DNA from: CBFFRJ01 sp051486985
GTDB taxonomy: Bacteria; Pseudomonadota; Gammaproteobacteria; Enterobacterales; Enterobacteriaceae
Direction of reading: 5' to 3'
NCBI RefSeq assembly: GCF_051486985.1
Contig: NZ_JAHVDV010000008.1
Location: 62,001 to 126,000, forward strand
Length of the DNA stretch: 64,000 nt
Shown here in pieces: positions 52,331 to 60,429 of this stretch. Below the pieces are notes generated by a model. It made no database searches. It was not told where the DNA came from and saw only the letters and a list, made by a program, of their open reading frames with translations. Within the stretch, counting starts at the first letter, position 1. Every line of letters begins with the position of its first letter. A program made the position numbers and the translations under genes.

Positions 52331-53641
52331 ATGGTCGAATCGACAATGAATCCGTTGTGGCAGCGTTTTATCCTGGCAGTCAAAGAGGAAGTAAAACCTG
52401 CGCTGGGATGTACGGAGCCCATTTCTCTGGCGCTGGCGGCTGCCGTGGCGGCGTCGGAAATTGAAGGGGAAATTGAGCGCATTGATGCCTGGGTTTCGCC
52501 AAACTTAATGAAAAATGGTATGGGCGTGACGGTGCCCGGCACCGGAATGGTCGGCTTGCCTGTCGCGGCGGCGCTCGGTGCCATCGGCGGTGATGGCAAA
52601 GCCGGACTGGAGGTGCTGAAAAGTGCTACTGAGCAGCAGATTGCGAAAGCGAAAGCGATGCTCAAAGCAGGACGGGTGACCGTCAAATTGCAGGAGCCCT
52701 GTGACGATATCCTTTTCTCTCGGGCCAAAGTTTACAGCACCAGCAGTTGGGCCTGCGTGACGATCGTTGGCGATCACACCAACGTTGTGCGGATCGAAAC
52801 CAACAAAGCTGTAGTTTTTACCCGCGATAATTGTAGCCAGCAAACGACCCGGCCTTCGCCGCTCAGTGTGTTGTCGCAGACCTCGCTGGAGGAGATTCTG
52901 GCTTTCATCAATGCGGTGTCGTTCGATTCGATCCGCTTTATTCTTGAGGCGGCAAGGCTCAACGGGGCGCTCTCAGAGGAAGGGTTAAGCGGCCAGTGGG
53001 GGCTGCATATTGGCGCAACGCTGCAAAAGAAATGCACCAGCGGCCTGTTGTCTGACGATTTGCTCACTGCCATTCTCATCCGAACCAGCGCCGCCTCGGA
53101 TGCCCGTATGGGTGGGGCAACGCTTCCTGCGATGAGTAATTCGGGGTCCGGCAATCAGGGTATTGTCGCAACAATGCCGGTAATGGTAGTGGCGGAACAT
53201 GTTGGCGCGGATGAGGAGCGGCTGGCGCGTGCGTTGATGCTGTCGCATTTGTGCGCTATTTATATTCATCATCAGTTGCCACGTTTGTCCGCGCTTTGCG
53301 CGGCAACAACGGCAGCCATGGGCGCTGCGGCAGGTATGGCATGGCTAATGGGCGGCGGGTACAACACCCTCTCTATGGCAATAAGCAGCATGATTGGCGA
53401 TATCAGCGGAATGATATGTGACGGCGCATCCAACAGTTGCGCAATGAAAGTCTCTACCAGCGCCTCTTCTGCCTGGAAAGCGGTGCTGATGGCGCTGGAT
53501 GACTCCGCCGTCACCGGCAACGAAGGGATAGTGGCGAGCAACGTTGAGCAGTCTATCGCTAACTTGTGCTCGCTGGCCTGCCAGTCAATGCTGCAGACTG
53601 ACCGGCAGATAATCGAAATCATGGCGAGGAAGGTTTCTTAA
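52331..53641 (+). CDS. cyuA: L-cysteine desulfidase CyuA (YhaM)
   Basis: CyuA degrades L-cysteine to pyruvate, ammonia and sulfide, mainly in anaerobic E. coli. The 436-residue product belongs to the UPF0597/serine dehydratase alpha-like family with an Fe-S cluster. Candidate ligands are Cys in LGCTEP near residue 25 and Cys in the C-terminal GMICDGASNSCAMK (near 360-370). GATLPAMSNSGSGNQG near 265-280 is the family signature. It is convergent with yhaL. Confidence 0.93.
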   Translation: MVESTMNPLWQRFILAVKEEVKPALGCTEPISLALAAAVAASEIEGEIERIDAWVSPNLMKNGMGVTVPGTGMVGLPVAAALGAIGGDGKAGLEVLKSATEQQIAKAKAMLKAGRVTVKLQEPCDDILFSRAKVYSTSSWACVTIVGDHTNVVRIETNKAVVFTRDNCSQQTTRPSPLSVLSQTSLEEILAFINAVSFDSIRFILEAARLNGALSEEGLSGQWGLHIGATLQKKCTSGLLSDDLLTAILIRTSAASDARMGGATLPAMSNSGSGNQGIVATMPVMVVAEHVGADEERLARALMLSHLCAIYIHHQLPRLSALCAATTAAMGAAAGMAWLMGGGYNTLSMAISSMIGDISGMICDGASNSCAMKVSTSASSAWKAVLMALDDSAVTGNEGIVASNVEQSIANLCSLACQSMLQTDRQIIEIMARKVS

Positions 53642-53681
53642 TTCCGCAGCCTGGTCGATCATCGGAGGGCGCGAAGCGCGC

Positions 53682-53710
53682 ATAAAAAAGGGGGCCTTTC
53701 AGGCCCTCTC
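53682..53710 (-). terminator. Terminator of yhaL with the stop codon in its loop
   Basis: On the minus strand GGGCC-TGAAA-GGCCC followed by CCTTTTTT is a strong terminator. The five-base loop begins with the TGA stop codon of yhaL (53699-53701), so the last three sense codons form one arm. Confidence 0.75.
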
Positions 53711-53857
53711 TTCTTCTGCCAGCTTAAGGCTTGCGTCAGCGACGATGGCTTCCAGTTCGCTCAACATCTCTTCAAAGCTAAAGGGTTTGCTTGTTTTTGT
53801 TTTTTCCCGCTGGGCCCCGGAGGGCGTTGAATGACGCGTGCTGGTTAATGTGTGCAT
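53699..53857 (-). CDS. yhaL: Small protein YhaL
   Basis: A 52-residue frame reads on the minus strand from ATG 53857 (AAAGGAGTAAAT ribosome site) to TGA 53699-53701. The C-terminal half, EEMLSELEAIVADA then LKLAEEE, closely resembles E. coli YhaL (54 residues), while the basic N-terminus is diverged. It sits 19 bases after the yhaK stop codon and convergent with cyuA, the E. coli arrangement. Function unknown; the helical acidic end looks like a protein-interaction segment. Confidence 0.85.
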   Translation of the reverse strand: MHTLTSTRHSTPSGAQREKTKTSKPFSFEEMLSELEAIVADASLKLAEEERA

Positions 53858-53876
53858 ATTTACTCCTTTGACCGGC

Positions 53877-54578
53877 TCACACCGGTAAATCTATCAGCAA
53901 AGCGCGAAGCGGCGTATCGGCGACGAGCGTAACGTTAGCTTCATCACGAATAAATGCACCGTCTCCGCAGGTCAGCGCTTCTTTTGCCTCACACGGCGTT
54001 ACCGCATGTACGGTGCCGTGGATTGATTGCAGGTACGCGCGCGGGCCATGTAACTGAAAACTCAGCGTTTCACCTTTTTGCAGCTCAATGTGGTGTACCC
54101 ACACCTGCTGGCGTAGTTGCAGACTGTTTTCACTGCCATCCGGTGAGGCCAGTAACTGGCGTGGCTCCGGATGCACGGCGACTTTTTGCACCGTGGAATT
54201 TTCACGTTCAGGACAGGCATCAAGCCATAACTGAATACGGGTCAGGGACTTATCCTTACTCAGGTTATGCTCGCTATAGCTGATGCCAGGCTGAGTCGCA
54301 ATCAGGATCGCCTCGCCTGCTTTAACCTGCACATGGTTGCCATCGCTGTCACGGTACTCCGCTTCGCCCTCGAGGATCAGATTAAGGATATCCACTTTAG
54401 GGTAGGTTCGCGGCTGGAACGATGCGCCAGGTGCGAGCACCTCCTGGTTCAGAACGCGTAAGGAGGCGTAGCCCAAAAGTTTCGGGTCAAAGTAATGTCC
54501 AAAGGAAAAGGTGTAGCGGGCCTGTAGCCAGCCGAAGTCGGCTTGACCGCATTGTTTGGCTGTTCGGGTAATAATCAT
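53877..54578 (-). CDS. yhaK: Pirin-like bicupin YhaK
   Basis: YhaK is a 233-residue pirin-family bicupin reported in E. coli as a cytosolic protein sensitive to reactive oxygen. The N-terminal cupin has FSFGHYFDPKLLGY near residue 26 and ILNLILEGEAEYRDSDGN near 66-82; the C-terminal cupin begins near 145. Unlike classical pirins the metal His set is incomplete in what I can see. It is divergent from yhaJ (107 bases), which may regulate it, and is followed by yhaL. Confidence 0.93.
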   Translation of the reverse strand: MIITRTAKQCGQADFGWLQARYTFSFGHYFDPKLLGYASLRVLNQEVLAPGASFQPRTYPKVDILNLILEGEAEYRDSDGNHVQVKAGEAILIATQPGISYSEHNLSKDKSLTRIQLWLDACPERENSTVQKVAVHPEPRQLLASPDGSENSLQLRQQVWVHHIELQKGETLSFQLHGPRAYLQSIHGTVHAVTPCEAKEALTCGDGAFIRDEANVTLVADTPLRALLIDLPV

Positions 54579-54685
54579 AATTCTTGACCTCTCTTTACAC
54601 TAAAACAATGGTAAAGGTATGGACGCTTCATTGTTAGCCAGATATTCTGCCCGGTATGTTCAAATTTCCTGAATGAGAACAAAAA

Positions 54686-55582
54686 ATGGCGAAAGACAGG
54701 GCACTTACGCTCGAAGCGCTGCGCGTGATGGATGCAATCGACCGACGTGGTAGCTTTGCGGCAGCGGCAGATGAACTGGGGCGTGTACCCTCAGCACTCA
54801 GTTACACCATGCAAAAACTGGAAGAAGAGCTGGATGTGGTGCTGTTTGACCGCTCCGGTCATCGAACAAAATTTACGAATGTCGGGCGGATGCTGCTGGA
54901 GCGTGGTCGCGTTCTGCTGGAAGCTGCCGACAAACTGACAACAGATGCTGAAGCCCTGGCGCGCGGATGGGAAACTCACCTGACGCTGGTGACTGAAGCG
55001 CTGGTGCCTACGCATGAAATTTACCCACTGGTTGAGAAGCTGGCTAACAAAGCGAACACGCAACTTTCAATCATTACAGAAGTGCTGGCAGGTGCCTGGG
55101 AGCGGCTGGAGCAGGGGCGGGCCGATATTGTTATTGCGCCCGATATGCATTTTCGCTCCTCCTCAGAGATAAACTCCCGCAAGCTCTATAAGGTGCTGAA
55201 TGTTTATGTCGCGGCCCCGGATCATCCCATTCACCAGGAGCCGGAACCACTCTCTGAGGTGACGCGTGTGAAATACCGCGGCGTGGCGGTGGCGGATACC
55301 GCCCGTGAGCGCCCGGTACTGACCGTGCAGCTGCTGGACAAACAGCCGCGACTCACCGTGAGCACCATCGAAGATAAACGTCAGGCGCTGCTGGCAGGGC
55401 TGGGTGTTGCTACCATGCCTTATCCGCTGGTTGAACAGGATATCGCTGAAGGGCGATTGCGCGTGGTCAGTCCGGAATACACCAGCGAAGTGGACATTAT
55501 CATGGCCTGGCGACGTGACAGTATGGGGGAAGCGAAGGCGTGGTGCCTGCGCGAAATTCCAAAACTGTTCTCCGGAAAATAA
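54686..55582 (+). CDS. yhaJ: LysR-type transcriptional regulator YhaJ
   Basis: The 298-residue LysR regulator has the N-terminal HTH (GSFAAAADELGRVPSALSYTMQKLEEEL, residues about 22-48; shown for position) and a C-terminal periplasmic-binding-like effector domain from about 90. In E. coli YhaJ responds to dinitrotoluene breakdown products, activating yqjF, and controls virulence genes in pathogens. Here yqjF lies two genes away, in keeping with that link. It is divergent from yhaK, with a hairpin downstream. Confidence 0.94.
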   Translation: MAKDRALTLEALRVMDAIDRRGSFAAAADELGRVPSALSYTMQKLEEELDVVLFDRSGHRTKFTNVGRMLLERGRVLLEAADKLTTDAEALARGWETHLTLVTEALVPTHEIYPLVEKLANKANTQLSIITEVLAGAWERLEQGRADIVIAPDMHFRSSSEINSRKLYKVLNVYVAAPDHPIHQEPEPLSEVTRVKYRGVAVADTARERPVLTVQLLDKQPRLTVSTIEDKRQALLAGLGVATMPYPLVEQDIAEGRLRVVSPEYTSEVDIIMAWRRDSMGEAKAWCLREIPKLFSGK

Positions 55583-55604
55583 CCTCCCGACCTCATCCTT
55601 TATA

Positions 55605-55642
55605 AAGCCGCTTCCGGCATGGGCCCGAAGTGGTTTTCTTTA
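55605..55642 (+). terminator. Possible terminator of yhaJ
   Basis: CCGCTTC / GAAGTGG arms enclose a GC-rich loop and are followed by TTTTCTTT, 25 bases after the yhaJ stop codon. One G-T pair is needed, so it is moderate. Confidence 0.5.
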
Positions 55643-55768
55643 TCCAGCCTCCTGCTGACCTACATACGCCAGCCGTATTCTCTCTTTTTTAGCGAATAGC
55701 AAAACGGACGGCAAAAAATAGCGTGCGGGGAGATTTTTCGGGCGCCGGTTAGCGCCCTGATGGGGAGA

Positions 55769-56755
55769 TTATGAAAAGCGCATATCGCGCCCGTGGGGTT
55801 CATTCAGATCCTGCCACGGACCTACAGAAATAATGCCCGTCGGGTTGATGGTTTTATGGCTGCGGTAGTAGTGGTTGCGGATGTGCTCAACATTGACCGT
55901 CTCAGCGATACCCGGCATCTGATAAATATCGCGCAGATAGCCATACAGATTAAGGTAGTCACTGATGCGGTGCTTATCGCATTTAAAGTGGGTCACATAC
56001 ACCGGGTCAAAACGCACAAGCGTAGTCCACAGGCGAATATCGGCTTCGGTCAGTTGATCGCCCGTCAGGTAACGGTGCTGCCCCAGAATTTGTTCCAGCC
56101 GACCCAGTGATTCAAACACCTTTTCAACGGCTTCGTCGTAAGCCTGCTGACTGGTGGCAAAGCCAGCCTTGTAGACACCATTGTTAACATTGTCGTAGAT
56201 CCAGCTGTTCAACTCATCTATCTGCGGGCGCAGCGCCACAGGATAATAATCGCCAGCGCGCGCACCAAGGGCATCGAAGGCGGTATTGAACATACGAATG
56301 ATTTCAGCGGATTCGTTACTCACAATCGTGTGGTTCTGCTTGTCCCACAACACCGGGACCGTGACCCGACCCGTGTAGTGGGGGTCGGCATGCAGATAGA
56401 GCTGGTAGAGAAATTCGTGCTGATAAAGAGAATCTCCCGTAGCCGCACGGAAATTGTCATCAAAGGTCCAGCCATTCTCAAACATCAACGGATTGACGAC
56501 CGAGACGGGCAGGAAGGATTCGAGCCCTTTCAGGGTACGCATAATAAGCGTGCGATGTGCCCAGGGGCAGGCGAGAGAAACATAGAGGTGATAACGGTCT
56601 TTTTCCGCAGCGAAGCCACTTTCACCGGAAGGACCGGCGCTGCCATCCGCCGTCAGCCAGTTGCGAAATGCCGAAACCGAGCGCTGGAAGCGTCCCCCCG
56701 TCGATTTGGTGTCATACCAGGTGTCGTGCCACACCCCATCAATCAGTTGTCCCAT
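55769..56755 (-). CDS. yqjG: Glutathionyl-hydroquinone reductase YqjG
   Basis: YqjG is a Xi-class glutathione transferase that reduces glutathionyl-hydroquinones. The 328-residue product has catalytic Cys63 in SLACPWAHRTL, then the thioredoxin-like and all-helical GST C domains (about 180-300), with LTEADIRLWTTLVRFDPVYV near 240. It follows yqjF on the same strand, separated by a terminator. In E. coli yhaH and yhaI lie between yqjG and yhaJ; they are missing here. Confidence 0.95.
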   Translation of the reverse strand: MGQLIDGVWHDTWYDTKSTGGRFQRSVSAFRNWLTADGSAGPSGESGFAAEKDRYHLYVSLACPWAHRTLIMRTLKGLESFLPVSVVNPLMFENGWTFDDNFRAATGDSLYQHEFLYQLYLHADPHYTGRVTVPVLWDKQNHTIVSNESAEIIRMFNTAFDALGARAGDYYPVALRPQIDELNSWIYDNVNNGVYKAGFATSQQAYDEAVEKVFESLGRLEQILGQHRYLTGDQLTEADIRLWTTLVRFDPVYVTHFKCDKHRISDYLNLYGYLRDIYQMPGIAETVNVEHIRNHYYRSHKTINPTGIISVGPWQDLNEPHGRDMRFS

Positions 56756-56774
56756 TCTGTTTCTCCTTTAAATG

Positions 56775-56801
56775 GCAAAAGCGAGGAGAGATCTCCTCGC
56801 T
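56775..56801 (-). terminator. Terminator between yqjF and yqjG
   Basis: GCGAGGAG-ATCT-CTCCTCGC followed on the minus strand by TTTTGCC. The plus-strand side has TTTCT. It ends the yqjF transcript, though read-through into yqjG is possible. Confidence 0.75.
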
Positions 56802-56831
56802 TTCTAATCTGTTCTTTTCAGTATAGAGCGC

Positions 56832-57224
56832 TTACCACTTTTTATTCAGTACGCGGTCGATGCTGAAAGCGCCTGGTCCGGTGATGGCCAGCAGCAGGAA
56901 ACCGCCCGCGATGCTCAGGTTTTTCATGAACATCAGTGAGTTCATACCTTCTGCAAAGTTGCTGTGGAAGATGAATGCGGTCAGCAGCGTGAAGCCCGCA
57001 GTAAACAGCGCTGTGGTACGGGTCAGGAAACCAAACAGGATGGCCAGACCGCCGCCAAACTCAAGCAGAATAACCAGTGGCAGCATAAATCCGGGTACGC
57101 CCATCGCTTCCATGTACTGCTGCGTACCGGCATAACCAGAAATTTTGCCCCAGCCTGCGCTGATAAACAGAATGGGCATTAAAATACGAGCAACTAACAA
57201 ACCAACATCTTCTAATTTTTTCAT
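56832..57224 (-). CDS. yqjF: DoxX-family inner-membrane protein YqjF
   Basis: The 130-residue protein has four hydrophobic helices (about 8-25, 45-65, 70-90, 100-122) and the DoxX/SURF4 motif PILFISAGWGKISGY near residue 17. In E. coli its promoter is induced by dinitrotoluene metabolites via YhaJ. The biochemical role is unknown. A ribosome site GGAGAG precedes the ATG. The 269-base gap upstream contains the end of the yqjCDEK unit and its own promoter region. Confidence 0.92.
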   Translation of the reverse strand: MKKLEDVGLLVARILMPILFISAGWGKISGYAGTQQYMEAMGVPGFMLPLVILLEFGGGLAILFGFLTRTTALFTAGFTLLTAFIFHSNFAEGMNSLMFMKNLSIAGGFLLLAITGPGAFSIDRVLNKKW

Positions 57225-57451
57225 CTTTCTCTCCAGGGAACCTTAGTGGCCACAGCCGTTGTAAAGTGCGCATATATGGGCAAAAGCCGCATGTATGCTG
57301 TCAATGGAGAGGATAGTAAACGGGGCGGAGGGGGATTGTTAGCAAGGAAAACTGTCGAACTTCATCAAAGATTCTGAGTGAGTTATCACGGCATAAGAAG
57401 CGAAAAAGCGTGTTTCGGCTTTCGCGGCGTTCAGGGGAAGAGTGAGAAGAG

Positions 57452-57482
57452 GGCGAAAACCTCTGCAAGCAGGTTGCAGAGG
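57452..57482 (-). terminator. Terminator of the yqjC-D-E-K unit
   Basis: On the minus strand CCTCTGCAA-CCTGC-TTGCAGAGG is followed by TTTTCGCCC, 12 bases after the yqjK stop codon. Confidence 0.75.
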
Positions 57483-57493
57483 CGATACCAGCG

Positions 57494-57787
57494 TTAACGA
57501 CGTTGTTGATCAAGCGTAGATTTTACCAGCCGCCAGACGCTCCAGGCGCCAAGTCCACGCTTTGCAATGCGCATCAGGCGGTTAGGATGCCGTACACCCC
57601 ATACTGCCATCAGGCTACTGCCTACCAGCGCCCAGGAACGCAGGCTAAGAAAAGTATTCCAGCCGCGGTCATAAGCACCGGTAGCATCAAGCCAGTCGCG
57701 GCGACAGGCGGTTAAATCGAGCCGCTGCTGCTGAATTTCACTGAGCAGCCGGGCTTTACGTTTTAAACGCTCGGCTTTCGTGCTCAT
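57494..57787 (-). CDS. yqjK: YqjK-like membrane-associated protein
   Basis: A 97-residue protein of the YqjK family (E. coli 99). A basic, helical N-terminus (KAERLKRKARLLSEIQQQR) precedes one hydrophobic segment (WALVGSSLMAVWGV near residues 52-65). Function unknown. Its start overlaps the stop codon of yqjE by four bases (ATGA arrangement), and it is the last gene of yqjC-D-E-K. Confidence 0.9.
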   Translation of the reverse strand: MSTKAERLKRKARLLSEIQQQRLDLTACRRDWLDATGAYDRGWNTFLSLRSWALVGSSLMAVWGVRHPNRLMRIAKRGLGAWSVWRLVKSTLDQQRR

Positions 57788-58182
57788 GACTTGTCATCCT
57801 CCAGCAACGAACGATCGTTTGCCAGCTCCTGGCGCGTATGGCGCAGGATTGTAGACTGACGGGCTTTGCGTAACGTCCAGATACTACCAATAAGCGCACC
57901 GACCAGCAGTACCACGGTGGTGCCGATCATCACATTAAGGCGGTATTGAGGATCGATAGCCCAGATGATAAGCACCATCAGGCTCATCAGGCCAAACGCG
58001 GCGAACAGCATGGTAAACCCGACCATCAGCAGCAACTGAAAGAGGTTAGCCTTCTCCTCTTCCAGCTCCACCACTGCAAGCCGGAGACGCGTTTCCACCA
58101 TTTCAACAACGATGGAAACCATGCGCTGCCCGATGCCCAAAACGCTTTTGGCAGGCCCTTGTGTTTGTCGTAGATCCGCCAT
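57784..58182 (-). CDS. yqjE: YqjE, holin-superfamily-6 inner-membrane protein
   Basis: The 132-residue protein carries two adjacent helices (about 52-76 and 84-108) after an amphipathic stretch RLRLAVVELEEEKANLFQLLL. It is the DUF1469/phage-holin-superfamily-6 type and is membrane-anchored with the YqjD group. I start it at 58182 (MADLRQTQG), two bases after the yqjD stop codon, which fits the family length of 134; the longer frame is not supported. Confidence 0.9.
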   Translation of the reverse strand: MADLRQTQGPAKSVLGIGQRMVSIVVEMVETRLRLAVVELEEEKANLFQLLLMVGFTMLFAAFGLMSLMVLIIWAIDPQYRLNVMIGTTVVLLVGALIGSIWTLRKARQSTILRHTRQELANDRSLLEDDKS

Positions 58183-58184
58183 AA

Positions 58185-58490
58185 TCAACGACGCGTCAGC
58201 AGCACGCCTAACACGACACCAACGGCTGCACCGATCCCGACGCTGGTCCACGGGTTATCACGAACGTATTCGTCGGTTTTAGCCGCGGCTTCACGGGTCT
58301 GGCGGGCGATAATGTCGCTGGTTTCACCCAGACGATAACGGCTTTCCTGCAGGGCTTTTTCCGCTTTGCCGCGAAGTTTACTCAACTCTTCTTTCGATTT
58401 ATCCCCGGAGGTGCTCAGCACTTCTTCCAGGGTATCCGCCAGGGATTTCAACTCAGCGCGCAAATAGTCTGTATTGGTATCTTTAGACAT
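58185..58490 (-). CDS. yqjD: Membrane-anchored ribosome-binding protein YqjD
   Basis: YqjD is a DUF883/ElaB-like protein that, in E. coli, attaches ribosomes to the inner membrane in stationary phase. The 101-residue product has a long charged helix (about 8-75, ELSKLRGKAEKALQESR) and a C-terminal glycine-rich anchor (NPWTSVGIGAAVGVVLGVLL near 79-98) ending TRR. E. coli homologues are RpoS-regulated. It lies in the yqjC-D-E-K unit. Confidence 0.94.
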   Translation of the reverse strand: MSKDTNTDYLRAELKSLADTLEEVLSTSGDKSKEELSKLRGKAEKALQESRYRLGETSDIIARQTREAAAKTDEYVRDNPWTSVGIGAAVGVVLGVLLTRR

Positions 58491-58528
58491 CGTTCTCTCC
58501 AGGTGAGTGAGTGTTAACTTCCATTAAA

Positions 58529-58897
58529 TCAGTAGTCACGCGCCTCCAGCGCCTTAAGTTCAGACTCGGCCTCTTTCAGCTTGTGCTCGCGTTTACTTAT
58601 TTTGTCCGCATCGCCTTTCTCTTTCGCCTCAGCTAAGTCCTGGCGACGCTCAGCAATCTCTTCTTTTTGCTCAGTGATCTTACGCTTATGGTCGGCGCGT
58701 AACTGGCTGTCAGAACAGTTGTCACGTACTTCGTGTAGCGCTTTGTTCAGCCCGTCAATACGGCTCTGATTGTTATGCTTTTCGGCGTAGCTGATTTCGC
58801 GCTGGATCTCGTTTTCCTTTTCCTGACAGAGGGAAACGGCCTGAGAAGCTGCGCTTAATGACAAAAGGGTTAACGCCAGTGCTATGCGATATTTCAT
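58529..58897 (-). CDS. yqjC: Periplasmic DUF1090 protein YqjC
   Basis: This 122-residue secreted protein has a signal peptide (about 1-19, cleaved after SQA) and a highly charged coiled-coil remainder with two Cys (LCQEKE near 24 and NCSDSQ near 61) that may form a disulfide. KGDADKISKREHKLKEAESELK near 95-115 is the family tail. Function unknown. ATG 58897 is preferred to 58912 because MKYRIALALTLL is the family signal start. It heads yqjC-D-E-K. Confidence 0.9.
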   Translation of the reverse strand: MKYRIALALTLLSLSAASQAVSLCQEKENEIQREISYAEKHNNQSRIDGLNKALHEVRDNCSDSQLRADHKRKITEQKEEIAERRQDLAEAKEKGDADKISKREHKLKEAESELKALEARDY

Positions 58898-59042
58898 CGT
58901 GAAACCTTCCATTGTTGGCTGGCGATAACCGGGAGCGCCAGCATTCCGTTGTTTTACGCGAACTCTGGTTCCATTTACTCAAGCATAGTAAGTAAAAGGC
59001 GAAAGCACCAAAGTGAGTGAAAAGATTCAGAATCCTGGAAGA

Positions 59043-59426
59043 TTAACCGAATCGGTGGGTCGTATCACGCAGGCGTACCAGCCAGGCTGAGGCCTGACTG
59101 TCGTCATCCTGCAACGCAATGATGTAACCCTGGGGTAAGGTGCGGTCGAGCACTGCTTTTGCCGCAGCGCTCTGGCTGCTGGACTCAAACTTAATCAGTA
59201 AGGTGTCATTCAGTGGGGTGATACTTTTGAAATGAATGCCGTTTGCGTCCAGGTGGTGCCAGATAGAGAAGCCATCCGGCACGCTGACGTTTTGTGCTAT
59301 CGGGCGTATGGCCAGTGTGGATTCCCGGTTTTGCAGCGTAACCCAGCCGTAAAACAGCATGCCAAAGAGTGCCACCGCAAACAGGCCCATAATCAGCCCG
59401 CGCACAAAGGGACGATGCAATTCCAT
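59043..59426 (-). CDS. mzrA: EnvZ/OmpR modulator MzrA
   Basis: MzrA is a small bitopic inner-membrane protein that interacts with EnvZ and links the CpxAR and EnvZ/OmpR systems in E. coli. The 127-residue product has a short cytoplasmic N-terminus, one helix (about 9-29) and a periplasmic domain with DGFSIWHHLDANGIHFKSIT near residue 51 and SSQSAAAKAVLDRTLP near 80. The N-terminal 30 residues are diverged from E. coli. Its start is one base after the yqjA stop codon, so the two are coupled. Confidence 0.93.
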   Translation of the reverse strand: MELHRPFVRGLIMGLFAVALFGMLFYGWVTLQNRESTLAIRPIAQNVSVPDGFSIWHHLDANGIHFKSITPLNDTLLIKFESSSQSAAAKAVLDRTLPQGYIIALQDDDSQASAWLVRLRDTTHRFG

Positions 59427-59427
59427 A

Positions 59428-60090
59428 TTAACCCCGGTTACCGTATTTTTTCTTCCACATCACGACGAGCGAGCCAATCAGCCCAATGACCAGTAGCGCG
59501 ACAGGAAGCAGCATCAGACAGGACATGAGCTGATCTTCATATTTACGAAACACGGGCGTAATCCCCAGCAGGTAGCCCAGTGTTGTCAGTATCAGCACCC
59601 ATAACAGCCCGCTCATCCAGTTAAAAAACTGGAAGCGCGCGTTATTAAGACCCGAGATCCCGGCAATAGTTGGTAGCAATGTACGAACAAAAGCAATAAA
59701 ACGTCCCATCAGCAGCGCTGACAGGCCATGTTTATGAAAAAGATGATGTGCGCGCTGGTGATAATGGGCCGGCAAGTGTGAAAGCCAGTTTTGTACAATC
59801 CGCGTATTGCCAAGCCATCTGCCCTGTATATAGCTCAACCAGCATCCCAGACTCGCGGCGGTAGTAAGCAAAATTACCGTCTGCGGAAAGCCCATCGCAC
59901 CTTTAGAAATCAGCACACCGACAAGAATCAGGAGGCTATCGCCGGGCAAAAAGGCTGCCGGAAGGAGGCCATTTTCCAGAAACAAAATGACAAACAAAAC
60001 AAAATAGAGCATGCCTATCATGGACGGGTTAGCCAGGGTCTCAAAGTCCTGGCTCCAGAGGGCATGAAGTAATTGGCTTAAAAGTTCCAT
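59428..60090 (-). CDS. yqjA: DedA-family membrane protein YqjA
   Basis: YqjA is a DedA/SNARE-associated family protein needed with YghB for cell division, pH and drug tolerance, probably as a proton-dependent lipid or cation transporter. The 220-residue product has the family motif MGRFIAFVRTLLPTIAGISG near 130 with two essential-type Arg, and acidic FLENGLLPAAFLPGDSLL near 38-55. Upstream, GTAAAC and GTTTAC elements at 60106-60135 could be CpxR half-sites, known to control yqjA-mzrA, but spacing is not classical. Confidence 0.93.
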   Translation of the reverse strand: MELLSQLLHALWSQDFETLANPSMIGMLYFVLFVILFLENGLLPAAFLPGDSLLILVGVLISKGAMGFPQTVILLTTAASLGCWLSYIQGRWLGNTRIVQNWLSHLPAHYHQRAHHLFHKHGLSALLMGRFIAFVRTLLPTIAGISGLNNARFQFFNWMSGLLWVLILTTLGYLLGITPVFRKYEDQLMSCLMLLPVALLVIGLIGSLVVMWKKKYGNRG

Positions 60091-60429
60091 TCAAGATTCC
60101 TGGTACATCGGTTTACGTCACGTCGGTTACCCGTAAACAGCACGGCGAAATTATTAATCAGTACATTATGGTCGCTCGTGGCACATCTGCTGTCTGACTT
60201 TTGGTGACTAACGTAGTGAGCAAGTACTAACTCACGCAGAGACAAAATGCGTCTAATTGTAACAAATGCCGCTGTTCTGCGTCAGAGAAATTACGCATTG
60301 TCAGAAAATGATTTTGCTTGCGCAAGAGGGGTGAGGCGAGGGTATTTACACAGGCTGACACTCTATACTTTTTACTGACCCTGAAAGAGCGCCAGGCGCA
60401 TCGGAGCGGTACGCCTGAAATAAGAGTGA
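60091..60429. other. Gap between yqjA and exuR
   Basis: No gene or RNA is recognisable in these 339 bases. The yqjA-proximal part holds TTTAC/GTAAA half-sites (60106-60135), and AT-rich promoter-like sequence. Near exuR, GGCGCATC...GTACGCC arms (60392-60416) could make a weak exuR terminator without a good T run. Confidence 0.4.
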
